DNA of 64,000 nucleotides, taken from an uncultured Gammaproteobacteria bacterium. Lineage in GTDB: Bacteria > Pseudomonadota > Gammaproteobacteria > Steroidobacterales > XN24. This document shows positions 34,987 to 44,062 of this stretch, piece after piece (within the stretch, counting starts at the first letter, position 1; each line of letters begins with the position of its first letter). The translations under genes were made by a program, and so were the position numbers. The DNA lies in NCBI GenBank assembly GCA_947259915.1, contig CAMYOC010000053.1, positions 92,057 through 156,056 on the forward strand, read 5' to 3'. A model generated the notes under the pieces. That model was not told the origin of the DNA and did not search any database. It saw only the letters and a program-made list of their open reading frames with translations.

Positions 34987-35514
34987 ATGACCAAACCCAT
35001 CGACAACTGTTTCTGGGTACTGCCTGATGTGCTGATGGCCGGCGAGCATCCGGGCGGCGGAAACGAGGATGAGACGCGTCGGCGACTGCGGCGTTTCCTG
35101 TTTGCCGGCGTGACACAATTTATCGATCTGTCCGACAAGGGCGAGCGTGACGGCTATGAGTCGTTGCTCCGGGAAGAAGCCGAAATGTTCGAGGGCGAGG
35201 TGATCTACAGTCATCACCCGATCCGGGATCAGGGCATCCCGCGAAGCCCGGTACAGATGAGCGCGGTGATCCGCGAAATCAGCGACGTCATGGCGCAGCG
35301 CAAGATCACCTATGTCCACGCCGCCCGGGGTGTCGGTCGCACCGGCCTGGCGGCCGGGTGTTATCTGGTGGAATGCGGGCTCGACGGAGACCGTGCTTTG
35401 CGCAAGCTGAAGATCCTGTACAGCGACATGGAGTGCAGCGCATGGGAGCCGCGTATCCCGGAGACCGACCAGCAGGCGGACTATGTGCGTCAATGGCGTC
35501 CTGTCGATGATTGA
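34987..35514 (+). CDS. Tyrosine-phosphatase-fold protein lacking the catalytic Cys
   Basis: A 175-residue cytosolic protein of the dual-specificity phosphatase fold. The P-loop reads H111-A-A-R-G-V-G-R-T-G: the HC-x5-R-T signature with Ala112 (codon GCC at 35320-35322) in place of the nucleophilic Cys. The Arg118 and the general-acid loop (HHPIRDQGIP, Asp81) are kept. It should still bind phosphate or phosphotyrosine-like ligands but not hydrolyse them, i.e. a pseudophosphatase. It begins 6 bp after the amidohydrolase stop, and the next gene follows closely, so the three form an operon. Confidence 0.8.
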   Translation: MTKPIDNCFWVLPDVLMAGEHPGGGNEDETRRRLRRFLFAGVTQFIDLSDKGERDGYESLLREEAEMFEGEVIYSHHPIRDQGIPRSPVQMSAVIREISDVMAQRKITYVHAARGVGRTGLAAGCYLVECGLDGDRALRKLKILYSDMECSAWEPRIPETDQQADYVRQWRPVDD

Positions 35515-35525
35515 GCCTTAGCATC

Positions 35526-35969
35526 ATGGCAATAGACCCGGATCACCCAGGCGGCCAGGGCCACCCGGCCGAAGTCTCGATTACGCGGATCGTGGAGCAA
35601 CTTCCCGAGTCGGTCGAACAGGTATTCCGGCGCATGATGCGCGAGCTGCGCCGCTCCCGTGAGGAGCTGCGGCGTCTGGTCGCCACGCACCTGGTGCGGC
35701 TCGAGACGGCCTCGCGCGCGACCGACTTTATCGACGCGCCGCTGGCCGGCCACATCGCCAATCTCTGTCATCATCTGATCGATACGATTGCGCCGCCGGT
35801 GGAGGAAGATCATCGGCGGGTAGTGCAGGCAGCGGTACTGTATTTCGCGCTCGAGGAGGACGTCGAGAGTGATACGGATTCGCTGATCGGACTTGACGAC
35901 GATCGTCTGGTGGTGAATGCGGTATGCCGGGAGCTGGGCATCGATACCAACGCGCCCGGGGGCGTTTGA
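35526..35969 (+). CDS. Hypothetical helical protein, possibly DUF1232-like
   Basis: A 147-residue mostly helical protein with Arg/Glu-rich helices at the start (VFRRMMRELRRSREELRRLV). The C-terminal part AVLYFALEEDVESDTDSLIGLDDDRLVVNAV has the spacing of a DUF1232 (YkvA) motif, Y-F-x-D-x-I-G-x-D-D, but without the hydrophobic membrane character; that link is weak. It starts just after the pseudophosphatase stop (an overlapping TTG at 35511 is also possible), so translation may be coupled. Function unknown. Confidence 0.65.
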   Translation: MAIDPDHPGGQGHPAEVSITRIVEQLPESVEQVFRRMMRELRRSREELRRLVATHLVRLETASRATDFIDAPLAGHIANLCHHLIDTIAPPVEEDHRRVVQAAVLYFALEEDVESDTDSLIGLDDDRLVVNAVCRELGIDTNAPGGV

Positions 35970-35997
35970 GCGCTCCGTCCCGCGAGCAGTCGGACTT

Positions 35998-37503
35998 CTA
36001 GCCCGCTTCTTCCCGAACCCGATCCAAAACCTGCCGGCGTAACAGCTCACCTTCGAAAGTGAGCCGGTAGGCGAGGTAGTACTGCATCACCCGGCGGACA
36101 TAATCGACTGTTTCGCTGCCCACGCTCTTGCGGACCTCCAGCTCCACATTGTCGAACCACCTGTCGGGATCGAGACCGTTTGCTGCGGCCCGGCGGCGCA
36201 GCTTGCGGATCCGGGTGTCGCCCGCGTTGTAGCTGGCCAGCGCGAGCAGCCACTGATCAACCGGATCGATCTTGCCATCCTCGAACGAGTCCGCCAGCTG
36301 CCGCATATAGCGGGCGCCGGCACGCACGTTGCCGTCCAGGGAGCGGAAATCTTCCACGCCCACAGCTCTGGCGGTGCTCGGCAGCACCTGCATCAGCCCG
36401 ACCGCGCCGGCCCGGCTCACGGTGGCGTTGTTCAACCTCGATTCCTGATATGCCTGGGCCGCCAGCTGCAGCCAGTCGAAGCCGTACTCGGTCGCATACT
36501 TTCGAAACACATTGGCATTGGACATCAGCATCGCGAGACGATCGCTGTCCAGAGCGCCGGCCAGCCGCTCGGGATTGTCCAGATAGCGGTTACGGATTAC
36601 GTTACCGGTCTCGGTGCCGATCCGGTTCTTGCTGACAAAATCGTTCAACAGCTCGGCCAGCTGCGGGTTGTCCTGACGCAAGGCCCAGGCGATGTCCCCA
36701 CCCTCGCGCACCGCGAGCTCGTCATGTACACGCAGATCCGGATAGATGTGTTGCCAGAATCCGGCGATGTAGTCGTCGCAGACGGTGATCCCGATCAGGC
36801 CTTCGGCGACCATCTCGAGCAAATCGTCAGCCTCGAACACTTCGTGCGTCTCGACGATGACGATCGGCTCCAACCCCGCCGCTTCGAGTTCCCGGCTCAC
36901 GCGGCGCAGGCTTTCGTAGTAGGAGCTGGAGGCCCGTACCACGACCTCGCGCCCGGCCAGATCCTCGATCAGGGTCAGCGGCTGAGCCAGCGGACCACTG
37001 ACCACGATTTCGCGCACACCCGTCACAATGGGTTTGGTGAATTGAATCGAATCGAGCCGGCCTTCGGTGACTGTCAATCCGCCGGACGCGATGTCCGCCT
37101 GGCCGGAAACCACCGCCGGTAGCAGACGATCCCGGGTCAGCGGGACAGCGATCACCTTGATCCGGTCCGCGCCCCTGAGGCCGAATTTCCGATTGACATA
37201 TTTCTCGAGAATCCTGATCGCTTCGGCCACAGTGCCAGATTGCCGGCCGTCCCTGATGTAGTAGAAGAAACCGCTGTTGGGGACCGCCATCCGGATCAGT
37301 CGCCGCTCGCGCATGCCGTCAAGATCCCCGGTCCAGCTATCCAGCAGCGACATCACGTTGGCCGGCGCCTGCAGCGCGGCGGTCTCCGCCGGGTCGTGAG
37401 CCAGCGGGGAGGGCTGCTCGGGAGCCGACTGGCCGCAAGCGAGCAGGCTGCAGCTGGTCAGGGCGAGCGCGCAACGTCCCAGGACGTGGCCCGGGATGTT
37501 CAA
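35998..37503 (-). CDS. MltF-like lytic murein transglycosylase
   Basis: A 501-residue exported protein with the two-part MltF design. The N-terminal half is a family 3 solute-binding domain (RLIRMAVPNSGFFYYIRDG...ADIASGGLTVTEGR), and the C-terminal half is an SLT domain with catalytic Glu in AQAYQESRLN, GAVGLMQVLPSTA and ALASYNAG. It cleaves peptidoglycan between MurNAc and GlcNAc with anhydro-MurNAc formation; the binding domain regulates the activity. A lipobox-like LLAC is at about residue 23. The TTG start at 37503 has no clear ribosome-binding site. It follows the cyd genes by 19 bp. Confidence 0.88.
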   Translation of the reverse strand: MNIPGHVLGRCALALTSCSLLACGQSAPEQPSPLAHDPAETAALQAPANVMSLLDSWTGDLDGMRERRLIRMAVPNSGFFYYIRDGRQSGTVAEAIRILEKYVNRKFGLRGADRIKVIAVPLTRDRLLPAVVSGQADIASGGLTVTEGRLDSIQFTKPIVTGVREIVVSGPLAQPLTLIEDLAGREVVVRASSSYYESLRRVSRELEAAGLEPIVIVETHEVFEADDLLEMVAEGLIGITVCDDYIAGFWQHIYPDLRVHDELAVREGGDIAWALRQDNPQLAELLNDFVSKNRIGTETGNVIRNRYLDNPERLAGALDSDRLAMLMSNANVFRKYATEYGFDWLQLAAQAYQESRLNNATVSRAGAVGLMQVLPSTARAVGVEDFRSLDGNVRAGARYMRQLADSFEDGKIDPVDQWLLALASYNAGDTRIRKLRRRAAANGLDPDRWFDNVELEVRKSVGSETVDYVRRVMQYYLAYRLTFEGELLRRQVLDRVREEAG

Positions 37504-37522
37504 AACACGCGGCCGGCTGCGG

Positions 37523-37678
37523 TCACGTCGGCAGCAGCAGGCTGCGCAGGCCGTAGGCGATCAGCATCCAGACACCGAGGCTGCCGGTCCAAAGTAGCGC
37601 AAACCAGCCGAGCCGCCGCCAGGCTGAGGGCCGCACGCGAGTTTGGTGACGGGCGGCTTCAGTGTTGATAACCGGCAT
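37523..37678 (-). CDS. DUF2474/CydX-like small subunit of cytochrome bd
   Basis: A 51-residue protein with one membrane helix, beginning 20 bp before the cydB stop codon in another frame. After a basic lead (RVRPSAWRRLGWF) comes the helix LLWTGSLGVWMLIAYGL and a short tail. Length, the Arg-rich start, the R-L-G-W-F motif and position after cydB all match DUF2474, the small subunit accompanying cyanide-insensitive bd oxidases. AAGGTGAG lies six bases upstream of ATG 37678. It is easily missed because of its size and overlap. Confidence 0.8.
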   Translation of the reverse strand: MPVINTEAARHQTRVRPSAWRRLGWFALLWTGSLGVWMLIAYGLRSLLLPT

Positions 37679-38690
37679 CGGCGCTCACCTTGCCCCTGAA
37701 GATCCAGTACACGTAGCCCGTATAGGCAAGGATGATCGGCAGCATGATGACCGCGCCCACCAGCAGCAGGCTCTGGGAATTCGGCGCTGCTGCGGCGTCG
37801 CGGAAAGACAGGGAGTACGGCACCAGGTAAGGATAGATGCCGATCATCAAGCCGATGAACCCGAGCAGGAACAGGCCCGCGGCCAGCAGGTGCGGCTTGT
37901 AGGTATCGCCGCGTTTGATCGAGCGGATCAGTTGCCAGAAACACGCGAGCACCAACAGCGGGATCGGCGTCAGCGGCAGCAGCCGCGACCAGTCGACATG
38001 CGGATATCGCAGACCCCAGCGATCGGCGGCGGCCGCGTCCAGCGCCGGTACCCAGAAGCTGACGATGAGCATCATGATCAACACCACCAGGGCGGCGGTC
38101 ACAGCGACCTGACGCACCCAGACCAGGAGCGGACCCTCAGTCTTTATCGTCAGCCAGGTGGCGCCCAGCAACACGTATCCCCACACCAGCGAACAACCGA
38201 CGACAAAACTGAACGGCGTCAGCCAGTCGAACATGGTGCCGGCGAAGCGGCCATCTTCCAGATCGATGCCCTGGACCACGGCGCCGAGCACCAGGCCCTG
38301 GGAGAAGGTCGCTACCACCGAGCCCCAGTGGAAGGCCTGGTCCCAGACGCGCCGCCCGGAAGCGGAGGCCTTGAAGCGGAACTCGAACGCCACGCCGCGG
38401 AAGATCAGCGCGATCAGCATAAAACCGATCGGCATATAGACCGCCGGCATCAACGCCGCATAGGCTTTCGGGAACGCCGCGAACAGACCGCCGCCGCCCA
38501 GGACCAGCCAGGTCTCGTTGCCGTCCCAGACCGGCGCGATAGAGTTCATCATCACATCCCGGTCTTCGTCATGGCTGGCGAAGGGGAACAGGATGCCGAC
38601 GCCCAGGTCGGCGCCGTCGAGGAAGATGTACATGAATACGGCGACCGCCAGCAGCCCTGCCCATACCAGCGGAAGGTCTATCCACTCCAT
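37659..38690 (-). CDS. cydB: Cytochrome bd ubiquinol oxidase subunit II
   Basis: A 343-residue inner-membrane protein with about eight or nine helices. It starts MEWIDLPLVWAGLLAV and contains FLDGADLGVGIL, VWDGNETWLVLGGGGLFAAFP and FRGVAFEFRFKA, hallmarks of subunit II. It dimerises with CydA to form the bd quinol oxidase that reduces O2 at high affinity. The cydA-cydB spacing is 36 bp, and the DUF2474 gene overlaps its end. Sequence type is closer to CioB (cyanide-insensitive oxidase) than to E. coli CydB. Confidence 0.95.
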   Translation of the reverse strand: MEWIDLPLVWAGLLAVAVFMYIFLDGADLGVGILFPFASHDEDRDVMMNSIAPVWDGNETWLVLGGGGLFAAFPKAYAALMPAVYMPIGFMLIALIFRGVAFEFRFKASASGRRVWDQAFHWGSVVATFSQGLVLGAVVQGIDLEDGRFAGTMFDWLTPFSFVVGCSLVWGYVLLGATWLTIKTEGPLLVWVRQVAVTAALVVLIMMLIVSFWVPALDAAAADRWGLRYPHVDWSRLLPLTPIPLLVLACFWQLIRSIKRGDTYKPHLLAAGLFLLGFIGLMIGIYPYLVPYSLSFRDAAAAPNSQSLLLVGAVIMLPIILAYTGYVYWIFRGKVSADAGYQH

Positions 38691-38726
38691 ACTCTCCTCC
38701 TGCGTCTGGCTGCTGCCAGAGTAAGC

Positions 38727-40130
38727 TCAGGCTTGGGCCGGATTGCTGCGTTTTAGCGGCAGCGCCGAGCCTCTGACGGGTCCCTCCGGATGACCGCTTT
38801 CTGGTCCTGGCGGCCCTTCCGGCCCCTTCCGCGCCAGTTTCACCATGTAGTAGGCGCCGGCCGCAAACACGATGGCGTAGACAAAGATAAACACGATCAA
38901 TGATGTCCCGACTGCCGAGGCGGTCACCGGCGATACCGCGTCGGCGGTCCTGAGCAGACCGTAGACCACGTAGGGCTGGCGACCGACCTCTGCGGTGATC
39001 CAGCCGGTGATCACGGCGACGAAACCGGCCGGCAGGGCCAGCACACAACAGCGCAGGAACCAGCGCGCATGATCCAGCTTCTTGCGCAGCATCAGAAATG
39101 TGCCGACGAAGCCGATGAACAACATCGCCATCCCCATGCCGACCATGATGCGGAAGCTCCAGAACACGAGGGCGACGGGTGGGCGTTCCTCCGGCGGCCA
39201 TTCCTTGAGACCGCGGATTGGCTTGTCAAAAGCGCCGGCGGCGATCAGGCTGCCGATCTTGGGCACCGAGATCGCATAATCGTTGCTCTCGGTGTCCTCG
39301 TTGGGCATCGCCACCAGGTGTAGCGGCGCATCGCGCGGGTAACTCTCCCAGTGCGCCTCGATGGCCGCCAGCTTGGTGGGCTGCATTTCGTATACGTTCA
39401 GACCGTGCTCGTGGCCGGCGATGATCTGGGCGGGCAATACGATGGCGAGAAAGCCGACCGCCATGTGCAGCATCACCCGCGCCGATTCCCGCCGGGGATC
39501 GCCCAGCAACAGCCATGCGCCGACCGCGGCCACCACCGTGGCGGTGGTGCAGTACGCAGCCAGCACCATGTGCGCATAGCGATACGGGAAGGAAGGATTG
39601 AAGATGACCTGGACCCAATCCTTGGCATAGAACACACCGTCGCGGATCTCGTGCCCGGCCGGCGTCTGCATCCAGCTGTTGGCGGCCAGGATCCAGAAGG
39701 CCGAGACCAGCGTGCCGAAGGCCACTATCACGGTGGACGCAAAATGGAGTTTTGGTCCGACCCGGCTGTAGCCGAACAGCATGATGCCGAGGAAGGACGC
39801 CTCGAGAAAAAACGCGGTCAGCACCTCGTAGCCCAGCAACGGCCCGAGCACATTACCGGTCAACTCGGAGAACAGACTCCAGTTGGTGCCGAACTGATAG
39901 CTCATGACCAGGCCGGAGACGACGCCCATGCCGAACGACACGGCGAAGATTTTGACCCAGAAGCGATACAGCTTCATGTACACATCGCGACCGGTTTTGA
40001 GAAACAAGCCTTCGAGCATGGCCAGATAGCTGGCCAGGCCGATGGTGAATGCCGGGAAGATGATGTGCCAGGCGATCGTGAACCCGAACTGGATGCGGGC
40101 CAGCAGGACCATGTCGTTGCCGTCGATCAT
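38727..40130 (-). CDS. cydA: Cytochrome bd ubiquinol oxidase subunit I
   Basis: A 467-residue membrane protein carrying the haems. Haem-ligand His is in the ARIQFGFTIAWHIIFPAF start (haem d/b595 side), and the GWITAEVGRQPYVVYG and GHEHG segments are present. The Q-loop is short (after GLKEWPPEERPPVALVFWSFR), the form found in cyanide-insensitive CioA rather than the long-loop E. coli enzyme. GAGGAGG is nine bases upstream of ATG 40130. First gene of the cydAB-DUF2474 operon. Oxygen-limited expression is likely, but I see no clear FNR box in the 138-bp upstream gap. Confidence 0.95.
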   Translation of the reverse strand: MIDGNDMVLLARIQFGFTIAWHIIFPAFTIGLASYLAMLEGLFLKTGRDVYMKLYRFWVKIFAVSFGMGVVSGLVMSYQFGTNWSLFSELTGNVLGPLLGYEVLTAFFLEASFLGIMLFGYSRVGPKLHFASTVIVAFGTLVSAFWILAANSWMQTPAGHEIRDGVFYAKDWVQVIFNPSFPYRYAHMVLAAYCTTATVVAAVGAWLLLGDPRRESARVMLHMAVGFLAIVLPAQIIAGHEHGLNVYEMQPTKLAAIEAHWESYPRDAPLHLVAMPNEDTESNDYAISVPKIGSLIAAGAFDKPIRGLKEWPPEERPPVALVFWSFRIMVGMGMAMLFIGFVGTFLMLRKKLDHARWFLRCCVLALPAGFVAVITGWITAEVGRQPYVVYGLLRTADAVSPVTASAVGTSLIVFIFVYAIVFAAGAYYMVKLARKGPEGPPGPESGHPEGPVRGSALPLKRSNPAQA

Positions 40131-40239
40131 GCTCTGGATGCCTCCTCGGTCAGCGGCTGCTCGCGAGCCACGGGCGCGTCCCCAGGAAGAGCACGCGTAG
40201 CTGCTTACTACATTAGGCGAACGCGGCGACAGAACACAA

Positions 40240-40267
40240 GCTGCGCCACCGGGCGCGGCCGCGCAGC
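40240..40267 (-). repeat. Inverted repeat after the META-domain gene
   Basis: GCTGCGC (40240-40246) and GCGCAGC (40261-40267) form a 7-bp stem around a GC-rich 14-nt loop, directly after the stop codon of the META-domain gene on the minus strand. The following sequence (TTGTGTTCTG) is only moderately T-rich, so terminator function is possible but unproven. Confidence 0.45.
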
Positions 40268-40268
40268 C

Positions 40269-41216
40269 TCATGGACCGGGCGAGTCTGTGTGCTGGCGAA
40301 CAAAACGCAGTTGCGTGATCTGGCCGTCTGCATCGACCGAGCTCAGCATCAATGTGCCGGCGAGGAAACTGAATCGGGTCGATGTTTGCAGTGACCGAAG
40401 ATAGGCGTTCTCCAGCTCCATGATCGGCGGCTCGCAGGCCATGCGGGTACCGGCCAGGGGCCCGATGTGGATCTCTCCCGGTCCGGCGCCGTCCTGGATA
40501 TCGCCGAAGTAGTTGTTGCATCCACTGTGGCCGGAGACGCGGTGGTCTTCGAATTTGAGAGTGATGCCGGTGTCCTCAACTTTTGCACCGTCCCGCTCCA
40601 TCCCCTGCAGACGCCAGCTCGAGCCCGACAGCTCCGCCGCGTTTAGACGGCCTTCGACCTTGTCGCTGACCAGGCGCAGTGAGCCGTCGGTCATGGTCCA
40701 CCGTGCGCTGACGATCTCGCCCGGACAACAGCAGGCATCTTCCGGGCCGGTGCGCACCAGGCGCATATCCACGCCCCCGTTGTCCATGGATGCGCTGATG
40801 ATTTGTACGCGGTCACCGATCAGCACGGTAGCCAGGTTGCTTGCGGCGCCGTCGGCATCGCGACCGGCTATGGCCAGATACAGGCGGGTGCCCGAGCCGG
40901 ACGATTGTTCAACGAGGACTACAGCGGCTTCCTCGCGGCCGTCGCCATCCAGATCGCCAATCAGATAGAGGTCCTCGATCATTTGCACCGTTGGCCGGGC
41001 GGCGCCCCCGTCTACATATGGCGCACCCTCGTAGTCACCATCGGTCAGGCGGACCGGGTCCGGCAAGATACCCCGGTAGCGGGTCTGCTTCAGCTCCTGC
41101 AGTGACGGTGGCGTTGCGGTGCCGCTCATTATCTCGTGCTCAGGTGTCGTGCAGGCAGAGACGCAGAGGGCAATGGCAAGCGTGGTCAGCAGGCGATGAT
41201 CGGATGTAAGCCGCAT
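40269..41216 (-). CDS. META domain (HslJ-like) lipoprotein
   Basis: A 315-residue lipoprotein (VSAC lipobox) with an N-terminal domain carrying an acidic LIGDLDGDGREEAAVVL motif like a calcium-binding loop, and a C-terminal META/HslJ domain (about residues 195-310: VSGHSGCNNYFG, GPLAGTRMAC, LENAYLRSL). META domains occur in heat-shock protein HslJ and secreted proteins of unclear biochemistry. A CCC cysteine cluster (DACCCPGE) stands between the domains. It lies 138 bp upstream of cydA on the same strand. Confidence 0.82.
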   Translation of the reverse strand: MRLTSDHRLLTTLAIALCVSACTTPEHEIMSGTATPPSLQELKQTRYRGILPDPVRLTDGDYEGAPYVDGGAARPTVQMIEDLYLIGDLDGDGREEAAVVLVEQSSGSGTRLYLAIAGRDADGAASNLATVLIGDRVQIISASMDNGGVDMRLVRTGPEDACCCPGEIVSARWTMTDGSLRLVSDKVEGRLNAAELSGSSWRLQGMERDGAKVEDTGITLKFEDHRVSGHSGCNNYFGDIQDGAGPGEIHIGPLAGTRMACEPPIMELENAYLRSLQTSTRFSFLAGTLMLSSVDADGQITQLRFVRQHTDSPGP

Positions 41217-41291
41217 TGGTCGTCCCCATGTTCATATGTGCGCGGTCGATCACGCGCCAGGATCCTGCGCAGCCTCTGTCTGGCATCATGG

Positions 41292-43991
41292 CTACAGCTT
41301 TAGCTGCAGCGACACCAGTTCGGGATCGTCGGTGGATCGCTCGACATCGAAACCCAGGCTCTCCGCCAGCGCAACCATGTTCTCATTCTGGCGCAACACG
41401 ATACCGTCCATGTATTCCAGGCGTCGATCCCGCGCCACGTCGATCAGATCACTGAGCAACTGACGAGCGATGCCCTGACGATGGTAGTCGTCAGAGACGA
41501 CGATCGCGAACTCGCAGCCGCGGCCGTCGGGATAGGTGACGTAACGGGCCACGCCGATCTGACGATTGCCGTCTGCAGCGGGTACCAGCGCGATCAGAGC
41601 CATTTCCCGGTCATAGTCTATCTGGGTGAAACGCGACAGCATCTCCGCGGTGATCTCGGACAAGGCGTACATAAAGCGCAGAAAGCGTGAGCGCTCCGAC
41701 AAGCCGTTGACAAACTCTCGCTCCATCACCGCGTCTTCGGGACGGATCGGCCGTACCGTCAGCCGCTCACCGTTCGGCAGAAATGTCTCCTTGACCAGGG
41801 ACGCCGGGTACGGGTGGATGGCCATGTGAGCGTAGGGCCGTGCGGATGCGTTGACTTTACGCACGACGACGCGCGCATCGACCGCCAGCGCGCCATGCTC
41901 GTCGACGATCAGCGGGTTGATATCGATCTGCTCGACTTCCGGTAGTTCGCAAACCAGTTCCGACATGCGCAGGATCACATCCTCCAGCGCCCGGCGATTG
42001 GCCGCCGGCTTGCCGCGGAATTCATCCAGATAACGAGAGGCCCGACTCTGTTCGATCATGCGCTGGGCCAGGTAGCGGTTCAGTGGCGGCAGCGCGATGG
42101 CGCGATCGCGGATCACCTCGACCATAGTGCCACCCAGACCGAAGCTGATCACCGGGCCAAACACCGAGTCGTTCATCACCCCCAGCATCAGCTCGCGGCC
42201 GTCGGCCGGATGCCACATGGGCTCGATGAGCACGCCTTCGATGGTGGCATCGGGCCGCAGGCGCTTCACGTTCTCGATCATCTCGCCAAATGCCTGCCGC
42301 ACCTCCTGGCCGCTGTTCAATCCCAGCCGTACGCCGCCGGCATCCGACTTGTGGGTGATGTCCGACGAGTAGATCTTCATCGCTATCGGGAACCCTATCT
42401 CTTCGGCGATAGCCAGTGCCTCGGTGGCCTTGTGGGCCGGCATGCTCTTGAGGATCGGGATGCGGAAAGATGCGAGCAGAGCCTTGGACTCGGCCAGATC
42501 CAGCACCTTACGTCCGCTGGCCATCGCTTCCTGGATGATCAGCCGGGCGCTGGATGCGTCGGGCATGCCGTCGTGGCTCAGTGGTTCCGGCACCTGCAGC
42601 AGCAGCTGCTGATTGGCGTTGTAGGTCGCTGCTGCGGCGAAGGCTTCGACCGCGGATTCCGGCGTGGTGTAGGTGGGGATGCCCTCGGCGACAAACAACT
42701 TGCGGCTGCTGCGCATGGTCTGATCGCCCATCCAGCAGGTCAGCACCGGCTTCTTGCTCTGCCTGGCCAGCGCGGCGACCGCTTCCGCCACGGGCAGTGC
42801 TTCGGTGATGGCCTGTGGCAGCAGGATGGCCAGCACCGCATCGACCGCGGGATCGTCGAGACATGTGCTGACCGCGTCAGCATAACGTGTCGGTCCGGCG
42901 TCTCCCAACACGTCCACCGGGTTGCCGCTGGCGGCGGCTACCGGCAGGATCGAGTCCAGCCGTTCGCGCGTCTCGGAGCTGAAATTTGCCAGCTGCAGAT
43001 GCTTGTCGGCGACGCGGTCGGCAGCGATCACGCCGGGGCCGCCACCATTGGTGACGATAGCGAGGCGTGGTCCGCGGGTGCGCACACCGGCGTGCAGCGT
43101 ACCGGCCACCGCAAACAGATCGGTGTATGCCTTGACCCGCACCACGCCGGCGCGGCTGAGGGCGGCATCAAACACATCATCGGCACCGACCAGGGCGCCG
43201 GTATGCGAGATCGCGGCCTTGCTGCCCTCGGCGTGGCGTCCGGCCTTCATCACCACGACAGGTTTGGCGCGCGAGGCCGCGCGCAGCGCGCTCATAAACT
43301 GGCGGCTGTCATGGATGCCCTCGATATAGAGCATGATCGCGTCGGTGCCTGAGTCCATCACCAGGTAGTCGAGGATCTCGCCAAAGTCGATATCAGCAGA
43401 GATGCCGGTGGAGATGATGTTGGAAAAGCCGATGCCCCGTGGGGCGGCCCAGTCGAGCAGGGCCGTGCAAACGGCACCTGATTGCGAGACCAGGGCGATG
43501 CGGCCGGGTTTTGGGGAGCTCTGACTAAAGCTGGCGTTGAGACGCAAAGACGGTCGGATGATGCCGAGGCAGTTAGGTCCGAGGAAGCGTATACCGTGGC
43601 GTTTCGCGGCCTTGAGCACGGCCCGCTCCAGCGCCAGGCCTTTGGCGCCGATCTCGCGGAATCCCGCCGAGATGATGACCGCGAAGCGGATGCCTTTCTC
43701 GCCGCATTCCTCGAGGACCGCCGGGACGACTTTTGCTGGCGTGGCGATCACCGCGAGGTCCACCGCCTGCGGCAGAGCGCCGACGTTACGGAAGCAGCGG
43801 CGACCCTGGACTTTGTCGTGCTGCGGATTGACCGGATAGAGGCGGCCCTTGAAACGACCTCTTATCAGATTACGCAGCACCACTGCGCCGACCGAGCCCG
43901 CCTGTTCGCTGGCACCGATCAGCGCCACCGAGCGGGGCTCGAAGAGCTCCGCGATATCCAGGCCAAATCGTTGTTTCGGCGGTCGCTTCAT
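41292..43991 (-). CDS. PatZ/Pka-type protein lysine acetyltransferase
   Basis: An 899-residue protein with the PatZ (YfiQ/Pka) architecture. An NDP-forming acyl-CoA synthetase-like region covers about residues 10-690 (SVALIGASEQAGSVG, catalytic-type His263 in ISHTGALVG, ATP-grasp region SDITHKSDAGGVRLGL), and a C-terminal GNAT domain (about 735-890; IVVSDDYHRQGIARQLLSDLI) binds acetyl-CoA. In enteric bacteria and relatives PatZ acetylates Lys of acetyl-CoA synthetase and other enzymes. Whether the synthetase part is active here cannot be told. Divergent from a deacetylase-family gene. ATG 43991 has GGGG upstream. Confidence 0.9.
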   Translation of the reverse strand: MKRPPKQRFGLDIAELFEPRSVALIGASEQAGSVGAVVLRNLIRGRFKGRLYPVNPQHDKVQGRRCFRNVGALPQAVDLAVIATPAKVVPAVLEECGEKGIRFAVIISAGFREIGAKGLALERAVLKAAKRHGIRFLGPNCLGIIRPSLRLNASFSQSSPKPGRIALVSQSGAVCTALLDWAAPRGIGFSNIISTGISADIDFGEILDYLVMDSGTDAIMLYIEGIHDSRQFMSALRAASRAKPVVVMKAGRHAEGSKAAISHTGALVGADDVFDAALSRAGVVRVKAYTDLFAVAGTLHAGVRTRGPRLAIVTNGGGPGVIAADRVADKHLQLANFSSETRERLDSILPVAAASGNPVDVLGDAGPTRYADAVSTCLDDPAVDAVLAILLPQAITEALPVAEAVAALARQSKKPVLTCWMGDQTMRSSRKLFVAEGIPTYTTPESAVEAFAAAATYNANQQLLLQVPEPLSHDGMPDASSARLIIQEAMASGRKVLDLAESKALLASFRIPILKSMPAHKATEALAIAEEIGFPIAMKIYSSDITHKSDAGGVRLGLNSGQEVRQAFGEMIENVKRLRPDATIEGVLIEPMWHPADGRELMLGVMNDSVFGPVISFGLGGTMVEVIRDRAIALPPLNRYLAQRMIEQSRASRYLDEFRGKPAANRRALEDVILRMSELVCELPEVEQIDINPLIVDEHGALAVDARVVVRKVNASARPYAHMAIHPYPASLVKETFLPNGERLTVRPIRPEDAVMEREFVNGLSERSRFLRFMYALSEITAEMLSRFTQIDYDREMALIALVPAADGNRQIGVARYVTYPDGRGCEFAIVVSDDYHRQGIARQLLSDLIDVARDRRLEYMDGIVLRQNENMVALAESLGFDVERSTDDPELVSLQLKL

Positions 43992-44062
43992 AAATTGCCC
44001 CGGCTTGCCTGGCAAGAGTATGCCAGTAGACTCTTGCAGAAGAACTGATCTGGAGCCTCTTA

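Noticed and set aside
37662..38756. 364-codon open frame opposite cydB
   Set aside because: Gln/His/Arg-rich shadow of a conserved membrane protein gene.
42210..43352. 380-codon open frame opposite the PatZ-type gene
   Set aside because: Same reasoning: antisense to conserved catalytic regions, His/Gln/Gly-rich, no domain.
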